From Branchiostoma floridae (lineage: Eukaryota; Chordata; Leptocardii; Amphioxiformes; Branchiostomatidae): DNA of 62,000 nucleotides. Below are positions 45,192-56,639 of the stretch, in pieces. The notes beneath the pieces are model-generated. The model saw only the letters and a program-made list of their open reading frames with translations, was not told the DNA's origin and ran no database searches. The position numbers and the translations under genes are program-made. Location of the stretch: the NCBI RefSeq assembly GCF_000003815.2, contig NC_049988.1:12833926-12895925 (forward strand). The letters are read 5' to 3'. The stretch's first letter is position 1, and each line of letters begins with the position of its first letter.

Positions 45192-45966
45192 TTGGCTCTT
45201 TGACAAGAAGGTGTAAAAACCGAAAGCGGTTTTACCGCTCGCTCATGAAAGGAATGTAAAATAAGCTTTAATGTTTTTCGCGGTGGCTTTGAACTCTTTG
45301 CCTTTCAGTGCGTTTCCTTTTCCGTTTCATAGACCAACAGTGGTTTTATGGTTGTCTGAGTTCGACTGTAAAAAGCTTCTCTGATGAGATGAAACGTGTT
45401 ATTGAACTGGGCAGTTTTCCCGTATGGGCTACTGAGATAAGGCCATGTGGATTTGATTACATGGATCTATGAAAACCCAAAAACTGGTGCGAGCGTGCAA
45501 GCAAAAACGTTTTACAAAAAAATATCTGCTTTCACTATGAGACCTTAGCGGCCAGGAACCTTGAATAAATAACTACAACAGTGTATTGTATAAAGGACAA
45601 TAGATACGTCGTATTTCATTTTTGTTCCCTCACATTTTCTTCTTTGAGTTCAATAGAATTCACTGTGGCATTTTATGACATTAGTTTCCGTTTTTATTCG
45701 AGTATTTGAGGACATAATCTTGCTCGTTTTACAATTACTTTGTACCATTCACAGTTTGGTTAATTCTTTTGTTGATACGCAATATCTACCGCCATAAACA
45801 GTGTGCGTGTTGGTTTGTGGTTGTGGTTTTGGGGCCTCTCTCTATTTGTGTGTATGTGTGTTAATGTGTGTGTGTACATGTGTGTGTGTGTGTGTTTGGC
45901 GGTGTTTTTTTTTCTGAAATCAGGTTAATCGCTTTCGGTTTTTAAACCTTCTTGTCAAATAGCCAA
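45192..45966. mobile_element. Inverted-repeat element (775 bp) with TTGGCTxTTTGACAAGAAGG ends
   Basis: The left end TTGGCTCTTTGACAAGAAGG TGTAAAAACCGAAAGCG is matched by the inverted right end TTGGCTATTTGACAAGAAGG TTTAAAAACCGAAAGCG, about 42 bases. The interior holds a (GT)n tract (45835-45895). A block near 45425-45480 resembles, inverted, the repeats at 55490-55550 and 56790-56830. The target duplication is unclear. Confidence 0.75.
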
Positions 45967-46030
45967 TTGGCGGTGGTGTGTGTGTGTCTGTGTGTGTTTG
46001 TGTGTTTCTGTGTGTGTCTCTTTGTATGTG
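45835..46030 (+). repeat. (GT)n tracts
   Basis: Two TGTGTG-rich tracts (45840-45895 and 45970-46030) flank the right inverted end of the 45192-45966 element. Confidence 0.85.
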
Positions 46031-46521
46031 TTTCCGGATATTGATAGTCAGCATTATTTGAGGACCTCTGGATTGCAACTAGATTTTGTACGTTAGCAGT
46101 TGTTCTATACACAAAGGTGTTAATTTTGGTTTCCCTGATGTATGTCCTTTTTTAAAATCTTTTGCCCAGGTTTGTATAATTTTTTTCATCTTAGCTGAAG
46201 TGATCCAAGAAATGTAGTTTCACAATTTGAAACTGAAATGCATGATAGGACATTCCTATTGTTATTTTCAACATCAAATTGAGTGCACTAGTGTTAACAA
46301 AAAAGACAGTTGCTCTGTTTATGTTTTTTATGAAACAGAAATGAGGAGAATATAATACTCGGCGATGAATCTACAGCGTTTTCAACTTTCGTATGCCAGA
46401 TCAGCGATTTTATGCCGTATTATGTTTTATACTTACAAGAGCTGGACCCTAAAAAAGCTAGTGTTGGCAGGTTTCGCTATGGTCGATCGTGTAACACTAA
46501 ACATACCATTTCTTTTCTTAA

Positions 46522-47470
46522 CCCTATTCAGACCGGGCTTTTTTGGTCATCCCTGGACCGGGGGGGGGGGCTTTTGAGGCCCTCCACTTCTAAGTCCTAT
46601 AACTCTTAAACGACGTGCCGTAGGGCCACCAAATTTTTAGGACATGATATCGATATAATATCTGACAAGCATTTGACGTTTGACGTTACGTTGACGTAAG
46701 ATGACGTAATTATGACGTCATCAATTTGATTATATTGGCCGGACCCATTAAAAAAGGGTATTCTCAGAAAATATTCATGATATACTACAAAAATGTAACA
46801 ACAAGTGCAGATAACAGAATAATAATGTTTATTACGTTTTGCATTGCCAATAGCAACATCGATGACGTCAAAATGACGTCATAAAATTACGTCATGCACA
46901 TCTAAGATACGAGTTAGGATCCGCCATATTATATCCACCACCTTGAATATTTAGAACTCCTTTTTTTGCAACAAATAATCACAAAAGGCAATGGAAATAG
47001 ACTAAATTCATTCATTTAGATGGTTTTTGATGAAAAAATACCAGGTAGTTACAAATTTTGAGGGATAATTAGCTTGTTATTCTTGATCTGGCCATACGGT
47101 CCGCCATCTTGGATTTTGGGCTGATGACGTCATCAAATTAGCATAATTTATGCATATAAAATTATGAAAGATATTCTAAATAATATAAGATTTTATTTAT
47201 GTAACAAAATAGCAGTAATATAGCAAATAAATGTGAAAAATACATTGTTAGAACCAAAAATAGTGATTTTTGGCAACACTGCCTGTCAACATACGGTTGC
47301 CATGGCAACACGAAAAATGGAAAATTTGTCAAACTTCCTAAAATTGTTGTCAACAATATTTTAGGAAAACTCAACAAATTTGGTGGTTCTAGCGTAAGCC
47401 GTTCTGGCGTTATAGGACATCAAAGTTAGCGCGGGCCTCAAAAGCCCCCCCCCCCCCGGTCTGAATAGGG
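46522..47470 (+). mobile_element. piggyBac-type (TTAA) non-autonomous element, full length (949 bp)
   Basis: It begins CCCTATTCAGACCGGG and ends CCGGTCTGAATAGGG, inverted 15-16-bp ends, with TTAA on both sides (46518-46521, 47471-47474). TTAA target duplication with ends starting CCC is the known signature of piggyBac-like elements. Homopolymer G and C runs lie just inside both ends, as do GACGTCAT repeats. There is no transposase frame. Related copies are at 43294-43664 (5' half, inverted), 4822-5272 (3' half) and 56082-56182 (end only). Confidence 0.85.
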
Positions 47471-47544
47471 TTAAGCCTAATGCAACAAGATATTAACAAC
47501 TCACAAAGGAGCGAACTCTCTCTCGCCGTCTCTCTGAAAGCTTC

Positions 47545-48785
47545 TTTTAAAATCATTGACTGCGGATTCCTGGAATCAAAGTCTTTCTTAAAAACATTAG
47601 GTTGCAAGGAGCTTTTACTTTAGTAGATAAAAGATTCAAGTTCTCCACAGGGGACTCCTGCTGTATAAGATGAAAAGAGACACTTTTTGTGATGTATTCA
47701 CTTCGTCATTAGGTAAACTGTAATGGAAGAAAGAAGCAGTTTCTAAGAAGGTGTAGTCGAGGATACTAGTATATAAAAATGTACTAGTAGATACTGGAAA
47801 TATTATTATAACTATTTTCTATTTGCTTTTGGACAGACTAGGACAATGTGGCACTGCATTAGTTAGTAACTTTTAAAGTCATTGACGGCAGATTCCTGGA
47901 ATCAAAGTCTTTCTTAAAAGCATTAGGTTGCAAGGAGCTTTTACTTTAGTAGATAAAAGAATCAAGTTCTCCACAGGGGACGCTTGATGTAAAATATGAA
48001 AAGAGACACTCTTTTTGATGTATTCACTTCGTCATAAAGGAAATTGTAATGGTAGAAAGAAGCAGTTTCTCAGAAGGTATATTAGAGGATACTAGTTTAT
48101 ACTCGTAGATACTGGAAATGTTATTATTACAGTATTACTATTTTCTATTTGCTTTTGGACAGACGAGGACAATGTGGCACTGCATTAGTTAGTAACTTTT
48201 AAAGTCATTGACGGCAGATTCCTGGAATCAAAGTCTTTCTTAAAAGCATTAGGTTGCAAGGAGCTTTTACTTTAGTAGATAAAAGATTCAAGTTCTCCAC
48301 GGGGGATGCTTGATGTAAAATATGGAAAGAGACACTCTTTGTGGTGTATTCACTTCGTCATTAGGTAACCTGTAATGGAAGAAAGAAGCAGTTTCTCAAA
48401 AGGTGCATTCGAGGATACTAGTTTATACTCGTAGATACTGGAAATGTTATTATTACAGTATTACTATTTTCTATTTGCTTTTGGACAAACGAGGACAATG
48501 TGGCACTGCATTAGTTAGTAACTTTTAAATTCATCGACGGCGGATTCCTGGAATCAAAGTCTTTCTTATTAAAAACAAACATTAGGCTGCAAAGAACTTT
48601 TACTTTAGTAGATAAAAGATTCAAGTTCTCCACGGGGTATGACTGCTGTATAAGATGAAAAGAGATACTCTTTCTGATGTATTCACTTCGTCTAAAAGGA
48701 AACTGTATTGGGAGAAATAAGCAGTTTCTCAGAAGGTGTGGTCGAGGATACTAGTAGATATTGGAAATCTGAAAAATGTACTGAG
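47545..48785 (+). repeat. 326-bp tandem array, 3.8 copies
   Basis: GATTCCTGGAATCAAAGTCT starts at 47565, 47891, 48217 and 48543, exactly 326 bases apart each time. Units share GGTTGCAAGGAGCTTTTACT, AGTAGATAAAAGATTCAAGT and GCAGTTTCT(C/A)AGAAGG. The first three also share TTTGCTTTTGGACAGAC and GGCACTGCATTAGTTAGTAA. It is non-coding. The array begins just after the TTAA element ending at 47470. Confidence 0.92.
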
Positions 48786-49215
48786 GTAGATTGAATTGAA
48801 TGGTTTATTACGGTGAACTGACCATTGAAAATTTAAGACAGAGAAATGTTCAATGAATTTATACTCAGAAAATATTGTACATTCTTCTTGCAGGTAAATG
48901 GTACTAGATACACATTCTACAACTTATCTTGGTGTTCTAAGCATCGGAGTACTTTGTCTTAGCATGTTTGAGGTTTGACTAAATAAATAACTTTACAGCT
49001 GAATTTTGAGAATTGAGGTTTGACTAGATTAATAGATTTGCAGCTTGGAGGCTTCACTAGATAAATCAGTTTACAGCTCAATTTATAAAAATCAAAATAT
49101 TATTGTTTCTATCACATTAAAAGACAGTATGAGAAAAACTCTTCAATTTTTCTCTATATACAGACCAAATATCATGTACATGTAAAGACCTTACTTCTTT
49201 GCATGCTTTCTGTAC
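48786..49215. other. Intergenic, possible retroelement 3'-end
   Basis: On the minus strand, GTTCACCGTAATAAACCATTCAATTCAATC at its left edge looks like a LINE 3' end with polyadenylation-like AATAAA and a short tandem tail. The rest is unassigned AT-rich DNA. Confidence 0.3.
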
Positions 49216-49227
49216 GTTACAGAGTAT

Positions 49228-49724
49228 CATCATCATCATCATCATTCACTGCATTCTGCATCTACAGCCTTAGAAAAGTCCTATAGCTGCATTCAGTCTT
49301 TCTTCATCCTTTTCCACTGCACTTTGCATCCTGCAAGCTTCCTTAGCTCCAGGAGTTTCTTTGCCGTTGTAGGAAGGGTTCAGCCCCTGTGCTTTAGGTC
49401 CGCCTTCAGCTGGCTGAGCAAATTGACACAGTGTCTTCCCTTGCGTGCCTTGAATCTATTAGAACCTAGAATGGCGAATTCAAGGGCTTTCTGTGCAGGT
49501 GTGTCTTGTGGCATCCTGAGGATGTGTCCAAACATGGACCACCTTGATTGCTCGGCTTTTGCGGAGAGAGGTGTGGTGTTGCAGATTCTGTACAGGGTGT
49601 CGTTGGATACCATGCTTTTTGGCCATTGGAGACCTGTGAGCGCACGCAGATGTTTCTGGTGGCAGACGTCCAACTTCTCTGTGACTGTCTTTGGTGCAGC
49701 CCAGCTGTTGCAGTTATATAGCAT
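49228..49724 (-). pseudogene. 5'-truncated non-LTR retrotransposon with (GAT)n tail and 12-bp target duplication
   Basis: The minus-strand frame 49724-49380 reads LYNCNSWA, KLDVCHQKHLRALTGLQWPK, NDTLYRICNTTPLS, RWSMFGHILRMPQDTPAQKA. This is the typical C-terminal region following the RT domain in many LINEs, ending shortly before a 3' tail of GAT repeats (plus-strand ATC, 49228-49246). GTTACAGAGTAT flanks it on both sides (49216-49227, 49725-49736), a target site duplication. The RT core is absent, so it is dead on arrival. Confidence 0.88.
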
Positions 49725-49998
49725 GTTACAGAGTATACACTGATTAAAACTAATGGCTCACAAGAGCTTTAACAACATTTTTTTTATCACAAAGGCCCAC
49801 ATGAATAGCTATAAGCGGAAGCCATAATTAGTTTATGCAGTGAATCCCGCTGAAGCAAACGAACATGATTAAATCTTAACGGCATGAATAAGACATTTCA
49901 AGTTTGTACACCTTTCTGTCAGCCTTAATTGGCCTTAATTTAGGATCAAATCAATTACTTAGATGATACTATAATGTTCTGTCCTGGAAGAGATTTTA

Positions 49999-50212
49999 GG
50001 TGCACTCTCACCGCACTTGCGTCAACCTTGCGTCACTGCGTCACTGTTTTTTTTCTCCGATTCAGATATTGCATAATACGTAAAGGTATGAATAATAAGA
50101 CAAGAAAATACACAAAAAGTAAGAAAATTAGTTGTTTATCTCTGACATTTGTTGAGTATCTTAAGAACCCCGCAGTGACGCAAGCGTGGCAAAAGTGCAG
50201 TGAGAGGGCACC
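49999..50212 (-). mobile_element. GGTG...CACC MITE family, copy 3 (214 bp, inverted)
   Basis: It starts GGTGCACTCTCACCGCACTT and ends AAAAGTGCAGTGAGAGGGCACC. The flanks are TTTA and TCTA. The interior (GGTATGAATAATAAGACAAG, AAAATACACAAAA) is the reverse complement of the block in the other copies, so this insertion is in the opposite direction. An ORF across it is incidental. Confidence 0.75.
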
Positions 50213-50459
50213 TCTACTGTAAGCCTATGACGTGAATCAAATGATAATTAAATTCCAAGATACTCGGTTTGGTAAGTGTCATTAGTGGCTCAGCAGGGTA
50301 GTTTGTTATAAGAAGGCTTTTTATTACATATTTTATCTCTGATTATTAAATACATACGGCAATCATAAACAAATTAGTCATAGAATATGTCAGGAGATAA
50401 CATTTTCTTAATAATTGTTGATAGGTATTAATTGTACCGGATCCGAATATTTTTGTATA

Positions 50460-50830
50460 ATAGGTCATTTGTTTGCTTATTCTTTGATTGCTCGTTTGTT
50501 TTGTTCGATAATATATATAAATAAGGTATTACGTTTGTTTACTTATTCGCTTGATTATTTGCTTGCTTGTTTTTGTTTGTATAGATACATTATATATTGA
50601 ATAGTTGATTGTTTCCTTTTTTACTATTTAATTGTTTATTTGATTTCTTGTTTGCTGTCTGTTTGGATACAATACATATTGAATAGTTGATCGTTTGCTT
50701 TGATAGTTTGTTTGACTATATAGTTGTTTGTTGTTTTGTTTGTTCGTTTGATGAAATACATACTTGATAGACAGTAACAACTGACTACTTGTTTGCTTCG
50801 TTTATTGATTGCCCTATTGTTTCTGTACCT
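50460..50830 (+). repeat. GTTT-rich degenerate repeat
   Basis: Irregular TTGTTTGTTTG/GCTTGTTT units with an embedded block (GATACA(T/A)TA(T/C)ATATTGAATAGTTGAT) at about 50584 and 50668. T and G strongly dominate this strand. A similar but shorter patch is at 27120-27210. Confidence 0.65.
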
Positions 50831-50942
50831 GCGTGAAGTGAGGAAAGTCATGGAAAAGGCACAAGATTAGTTAGATATCAGAGGAACTGAGCCAATAACA
50901 TCTTGCTCCTGGGCAACACACCCTGCCACTACGCCACTTGAC
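50825..50942 (-). mobile_element. tRNA-derived SINE (inverted, short)
   Basis: On the minus strand: CAAGTGGCGTAGTGGCAGGG, CTCAGTTCCTCTGATATC, ATCTTGTGCCTTTTCCATGA and CTTTCCTCACTTCACGCAGG. It has the same body as the other copies and is cut short. Confidence 0.65.
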
Positions 50943-51009
50943 CCCACCTCATCCCAGTACTACATTTCCAGTTCGTTACAAATGCCGTCCTTCACCCACA
51001 TGTGATGAT

Positions 51010-51470
51010 GTTCGTCCATCGGGAGTCGATGAGGACCTTGACTTCAGGAGTGTAGTTCAGTTCAGTCGCCCTTGTGGGTCCGGGCGTGGCTTATCAGTCC
51101 GATCCTTGCACGGAAGCACCGGCCGCAGACGTTGCACTGAAGACCAGGTGGTGGTTGTGTGGATGGATCTGCTTTCCTTGCCTTGCGTGTCTCTCGCCTG
51201 CTGACGGCCAGGGCAGTTCTGCGTTTCTCAGCAATGCCTGCACCCTGATGGACTAAGCGGCGCCACTGAGGTCTGTCGGAAGCGGCAAGTTCCCAGCTGT
51301 CCACGGGGATACTGAAGTCCTTCAGAGTTGCCTTTAAACTGTCCTTGTAGCGAAGCTTCGGACGTCCAACATGTCTTTTACCCTCTGCTAGTTCCCCATA
51401 CAGTAGGATCTTGGGTAAGCGATGGTCGTCCATGCGACGGACGTGCCCTGCCACATAAAGACGACGTAAT
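51010..51470 (-). pseudogene. Non-LTR retrotransposon C-terminal fragment with zinc-finger-like end
   Basis: The minus-strand frame reads AGHVRRMDDHRLPKILLYGE, GKRHVGRPKLRYKDSLK, WELAASDRPQWRR, EKRRTALAVSRRETRK, then LQCNVCGRCFRARIGLISHARTH. The AGHV.RM...P...LYGEL..G.R..GRP..RYKD pattern followed by a CxxC...H...H finger is the familiar carboxyl end of a widespread LINE type. It is 5'-truncated at about 51470. It is not a host zinc-finger gene. Confidence 0.82.
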
Positions 51471-51669
51471 TCACCTTTATTAGAAGGTCGCCTTACCGAG
51501 CCTAAATAATTTCATGGGTCTTCTGTTCACAAATAATATTATTAGAAAATTACCGGGGGAAAATTAGGTCGTGATTAAGTTACAGTAAGGTGGATAAATG
51601 GGTTAAAAAGCAATTATCCAAGGTACGTATATAGATATATACTGATCCCTAAGCAAATGTAAGGATGGA

Positions 51670-51925
51670 TTCATGCTGGTGTAACAGTTAGGGTGTTAGC
51701 CCAGAGCCAAGAGGTCTGGTCATCCTTGTTGAACAAGTGAAAGAACACTTTATTTGACTTTCGTTATCTCAGTGAAATTATACCTGACTTTGTTTGGGGA
51801 GGTAAAAGGAAATGGAAGAAGAGGGATGGGTTCTGCCTTCCTTATACTGTGTCCTAGACACTGTGAATAACAACACACTGTCCCTGTACAGTCTGAACGT
51901 CAACTAACGTCCTTCTATCTGTACT
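51670..51925 (+). mobile_element. tRNA-derived SINE
   Basis: GCTGGTGTAACAGTTAGGGT and GCCAAGAGGTCTGGTCATCC (diverged head), then AAATTATACCTGACTTTGTT, GGGGAGGTAAAAGG, GATGGGTTCTGCCTTCC and AACAACACACTGTCCCTGTA. This is the body and tail order seen in the 17800 and 36212 copies. Confidence 0.65.
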
Positions 51926-51929
51926 TTTG

Positions 51930-54215
51930 TATATGGCACAGTGCCACATTGTAATTGGTTTTACATTGTTTTAAAAAGGGGGATTTATATAATCTGAATG
52001 CAAGGAGAAGTCTAGGTAAGTCCAATTTTTGTGTTGGAAATTACAGTTCAATTATTTCAAGAATGACTTCTACCAACACAGATAAACTTTCAAGTTGAGA
52101 AGTCTGGGTGTTTTATACATGTTTCTGAAACATTTTGTAAATCTTTTGGGGTTTATTAATTTCTTTTCTACGAGGAGGCAAATCATGATCTGATCTTTAT
52201 TTGCTCTCTGCCACCAATGTAACATAGACATAGACATACACTCAGCAAAACAATGAAATCATAAATAACTAGACACAAGTTACAAATGAAATCAATAAAA
52301 CAAAGCCACCAATTGTACATCGTAATTGTTAAAATGAAATAAAAATATGATCAATATCAGGGCAGAACCAAAATCATAGTTATATCAAAGGTCTTTCATT
52401 CATCATGTAGGAGGTACAATGCTAGAAAATTAAAGGCTTCAGTTACTAAATGTCATAAAATCAGGCGTAAACACCGAGAGTGATCTCCATACATCTTCTT
52501 GGAGATTGCAAATTTACTCGTAAGTTTTATTTCAAAATTTGTAAACTGAGTAAACGTATTCTATGTAAAGTATATTTAAATTAGAAGCAGACATAAAGAA
52601 TATCCAAGAATATGTTTTGAGAAAGAAGTTCAATTTTTTTTTTCAAATTTGCAAATTTTGTGATAGAAATTCTTTTACGAATGCACTATTCTCCCGAGGC
52701 CTGCTCTACGGTTGCATGTGAAATACTGTATACAAGTTGGGTCTATTCCAAGTAAAAAAATCAAAGGGTCTTTCATCTTTTGTGAGTTTATTTATGGTGC
52801 ACTTAGAGGTAGAATATTTTCCGTCTGATTTGACAATAATCCATACTTGGGGTCAGAGGTTTCTCACGGTGGACTTCAAGCTCGTTAGTTTTATAAGAAC
52901 GCCGCAATAACAGAGTTGGTCCCAGAGAGAGCCGAACTAATCTTGTAGTAATGAGGGCTTTCCATTTCAAAAAACTGTTTGAGGTTGACTGAATGAATGA
53001 ATGAATGCTCTCACTGAGTCCTTCTGTGGCATGTGAATTGGTAGAACATTCTCGCAAAAGACGTTGCAGTCTATTTCTTGTTCTTATCGTATCGGATTTA
53101 TTATTCTATGTTTGTATTACTTTAAGTTGACAGGAATAATTGAAAAGAAATAGCATAATGTTTTTAATCGAATACTGTTTACTGTTTATTTATTTTTCTA
53201 TTAACTTCTTTCATTAAGCACATTTTCTAAACATTACAAACCGTTTTGAGAAAGTGTTGCTAGAAATACGCAATACTGTGCTACAAGACATTGTTAATAG
53301 TTCGTTTTAGTATTTAATTCTAAGTATGGAAGAAAACAGCTAGCTATCCATAGCAATAGATGCCAAGGTCAATTGATGTGTGGCTACAACAAACGCGTTC
53401 TATTGGAGATCGTTGTGAACAATCGAGTGAACAATCGTTGTTCATGGATCAAAAACACCCTCTAACAATTTATGATATTATTGCATGAACGTTATCTATG
53501 AGAAGGTGCAGTAATTACACTAACCACTAGTTGTCGCTTTTGTAACATGGGTTGAATGCGTTGCTTTTTTGGGTACAATTTAATGCCGCCAATTTTGAAT
53601 ATATAGTCGCCTTGGTGTGCTTTTTGTGATTGCTGTCTGTGTAAACGTTTGGAACAACGGGTAACACATAAGAAATAGATTTCAACCTTAGATGTAAAGG
53701 AAGCATTTGATGTATGGGTTATTTTCCAATTTGTTTTCTCTTTCCTTAACGCATATTGTTGCTAACCTTTAGTCGTTGATTGTTACAATTTGACAACAGA
53801 ATTAGAAAGGATGAAAATAGTTTTAAACCCTTTAAATGTAAGAATTGTCCGATTTCACCATTCCTACAAAGGCAGAAAAAGACATATTCAGCTGTCGTTT
53901 TGTACAATCTTCTTGCAGCGTTTGGCATTGGTATTTCAGACTCTGATGGGGTACAACACGAGTGAACTATGTTTTCTATATCATTTCTATGTGGGTAGAC
54001 GTGAAAAATTTAGCTGTACATATTCTAGGACATGTTATTTGTGTGTTCGTGTGAATCATATTACGATCTCAGATAACTAGCTGTAGTACATATGAGATCC
54101 AGATTATATGTGATATTGTAAAACAAAAATTGGTGATATCAGAAAGACAACAACGTCCTAATCTATGATTTATAATCCATGATATTATAAGACTTCAGAG
54201 CTTCGGGCATAAGCC
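51930..54215. other. Intergenic, unassigned
   Basis: AT-rich DNA without supported genes. A short (GAAT)n run at 52987-53007 may mark a minus-strand retroelement tail. Small palindromes around AACAATCG (53415-53445) were seen. Confidence 0.4.
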
Positions 54216-54218
54216 TAA

Positions 54219-54671
54219 GACCCCGTTCACACTCAAAAAAATGAAGCGGCTTCAACGTCGAAACCGCTTGATCCGGATCGTTTTCTTGAGTGTGAACGAT
54301 CCAAGCGGCTTGGATTTTCACCGATCCGGCTCGTTTGCAATCCATCCCTGAGAGGTAGTTTGAGACACTTGTGAACAAGCCGCTTGGCTGAAATCGCGAG
54401 TGTGAACGCAACGCGGGATAGATTCTATGCAAAGCATATCTTTGAACAGCTTTCTCTCTGGATCATGATATAAGACTATTAAGAGTGGCCATGGGTTTGA
54501 GAAAACCTACAAACAATGTTGTAAAAAAGTACCTGAAGTCCAGGTACGGAATTGTGTGCGATTAATCGGATTGTCTGAAATGAGTGTGAGCGTAATTGTT
54601 TTGAAGCGGCTTGCCCGTTGAAGCGGCTTCGACGTTGAAGCCGCTTCATTTTTTTGAGTGTGAACGGGGTC
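54219..54671. mobile_element. PIF/Harbinger-type MITE (453 bp)
   Basis: The left end GACCCCGTTCACACTCAAAA AAATGAAGCGGCTTCAACGTCGAA is repeated inverted at the right end almost perfectly over about 50 bases. TAA flanks both sides (54216-54218, 54672-54674). A 3-bp TWA duplication is the known PIF/Harbinger signature. AAGCGGCTT subunits recur inside both arms, and GTGTGAACG motifs lie internally. It is non-coding. Confidence 0.83.
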
Positions 54672-55309
54672 TAAGACTCTACATGTAAAAGAACCCAACA
54701 CACGTATATAGAAAAGTAGGTGTTTGTTACCCATAATTTTAACTTTTAGAACACAGACAACAGCCATAAAAAGCACACCAAAGTGACTTTGTACAAGGAT
54801 ATATATTACTCTGTGTACGTGCTTGGTTAGAAAAAAACTGAGCCGTAGCAAAGCAACCATACAGGCATCAGTAACGATACGCCAGACTTATTTCAGAAAA
54901 TAAAGTCATTCATAACTCACCCTGCATTTGACGCCTGATATAATTTGATATAACAACCCATACCCGACACACGTACGCCAGGGAACAGCTCAAATTTGAT
55001 TAAAACGAACTCAACGTTGAAAGACACCCTGCTATAAACTGGTGTGTAATTAACACCACATAATTGTCTGAAGGATGATTAAGTATATCCTTTCCGCACG
55101 TAGCAAGTCATTAGATTCACCGGAAATTAAACCCGTACTGCTGGTATAATCTGTGCAACGGTAATTATTATACCACTTGTAGATTTACCTTCGGGGTAGT
55201 AAAACGATACGGGGGACGAGATAACATCCAGCGAGAACCTCAAAACTCATATGCGAGTGTGTAGAAAAGGTTTGGCAAAATAAATCATTTCATTATGAAA
55301 TCTAAGTGA

Positions 55310-55560
55310 AAAGGAATGACGAAACACACAGAGTATGGTTTACAGGAAAGAAGATTCTTCATTATTATTCTTACGACATTAGCATCAGTTTTCCAACACA
55401 TTTCTTTTGCAATCTACAGTATGTATTTGCTCATTTGTCAGCAGATTTGTACAGTTTACAATAGGGCTGAAAATATTTGTAGAGCCAAAATTGGTGCGAG
55501 CGCGGATGTCATCCGTATATTAACCAAATCAACATGGCCTTACCGAAAGTAGGACAAATA
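55310..55560 (+). repeat. Dispersed repeat related to 56640-56870
   Basis: TTTGTACAGTTTACAATAGG, GGATGTCATCCGTATATTAA and CCAAATCAACATGGCCTTAC align in order with GCTTTGTACGATTCACAATATGG, GATGACATCCATGTTATC and AAATCAACATGGCCTAACAG at 56700-56825. It is probably a transposon remnant. Frames are not conserved between copies. Confidence 0.55.
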
Positions 55561-56081
55561 AATCCTCATAGGACTGCATCGTAGCGAGCTAACATTTGAG
55601 CTGATCTCCAGACGAAAGAAAAAAGCAATCAGTCAGAAAACCTTGGAGTCGAGACAGAACAATATTCCAAATCAGCTGCCCGGGTATCCATTCCAATTAT
55701 TCAAGTCAGCTAGTAATAAACGTGACATTCTAAGAGACAGCAAACTATTTAAATCATGAAACTGTTGCGTCCGACCGTGTGATTTGTTTGGTGAGTATTA
55801 CACAAAGGGGAAAGACGGTTAGCGTAGTTGTATTGATTTTTTAAAGGCAACAGCAAATGAAGTTGTAGCTCTTCTATTAATGTAGAAGACAGTTAATTGC
55901 ACAACGGATTACCACACACCTCTGTTAATTGCACGGAATCCGAAACCAGTGCAGTCCAGTTGGATAACATGCATTGTTGCACCTCCCGGATAATTCACCA
56001 TATATGCTGGCAAATGGTGTGTGTAAGTATTCGACATCTACTGTACTAATATCCTAATCTAAGATCGTGATTTTGTGATAT

Positions 56082-56182
56082 ATTACCAAGTTTCGTAGCT
56101 TTAGCACTAGCCGTTCATGAGTTATGCGACATAAAGGTTGCTGAGGGCCTCAAAATTCCCCTCTCTGGTCAGAATAGGTTTA
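56082..56182 (+). mobile_element. piggyBac-type element, right-end fragment
   Basis: It contains ACCAAGTTTCGTAGCTTTAG, GCCGTTCATGAGTTATGCGAC, GAGGGCCTCAAAA and CTGGTCAGAATAGGTTTA. This is the order seen at the right end of 46522-47470, without the poly-C run. The rest is missing. Confidence 0.55.
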
Positions 56183-56639
56183 GTGCAAAAGATGGTCCTT
56201 CTGATCTTTTGCATAAATTATGATAATGAGGTGGAATTAGCAACACCTTAACATGTCGAAATATTCCTCTTACATTGACGAAGCAATGTAATACTATGTA
56301 CAATGATCGCCGATAGGAATTGGAGCAGAGATTTTATGAACAAAACATTTTGGGGTCCGTTTGGACCCCACTCGGTCATTTTAGTCGCAAAAAAAAGGTC
56401 AGGTGCTTGAGGGTTAATAGAATTCTAAAATATCTACACACGTAATAAGAGATTGTATGATACGGTAGAGTCGATAACTAATTCATATTGCTTGTGCTCA
56501 AAACGGAAATAAATTTATGGTAAAGTTAGAGGTTTTATGGCCTTTTGATGCCGTAAGAGTGGGTCGTTATGCACGGTGTCTCAAACACGATATTTCAAGG
56601 CAGAGCTCTTTGACATCTTCTTTTGACCTTGAAATATTC

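Noticed and set aside
51062-51454. Host zinc-finger or regulatory protein
   Set aside because: The finger-like end is attached to a LINE-type carboxyl segment (AGHV.RM, GRPKLRYKD); it is a retrotransposon remnant.
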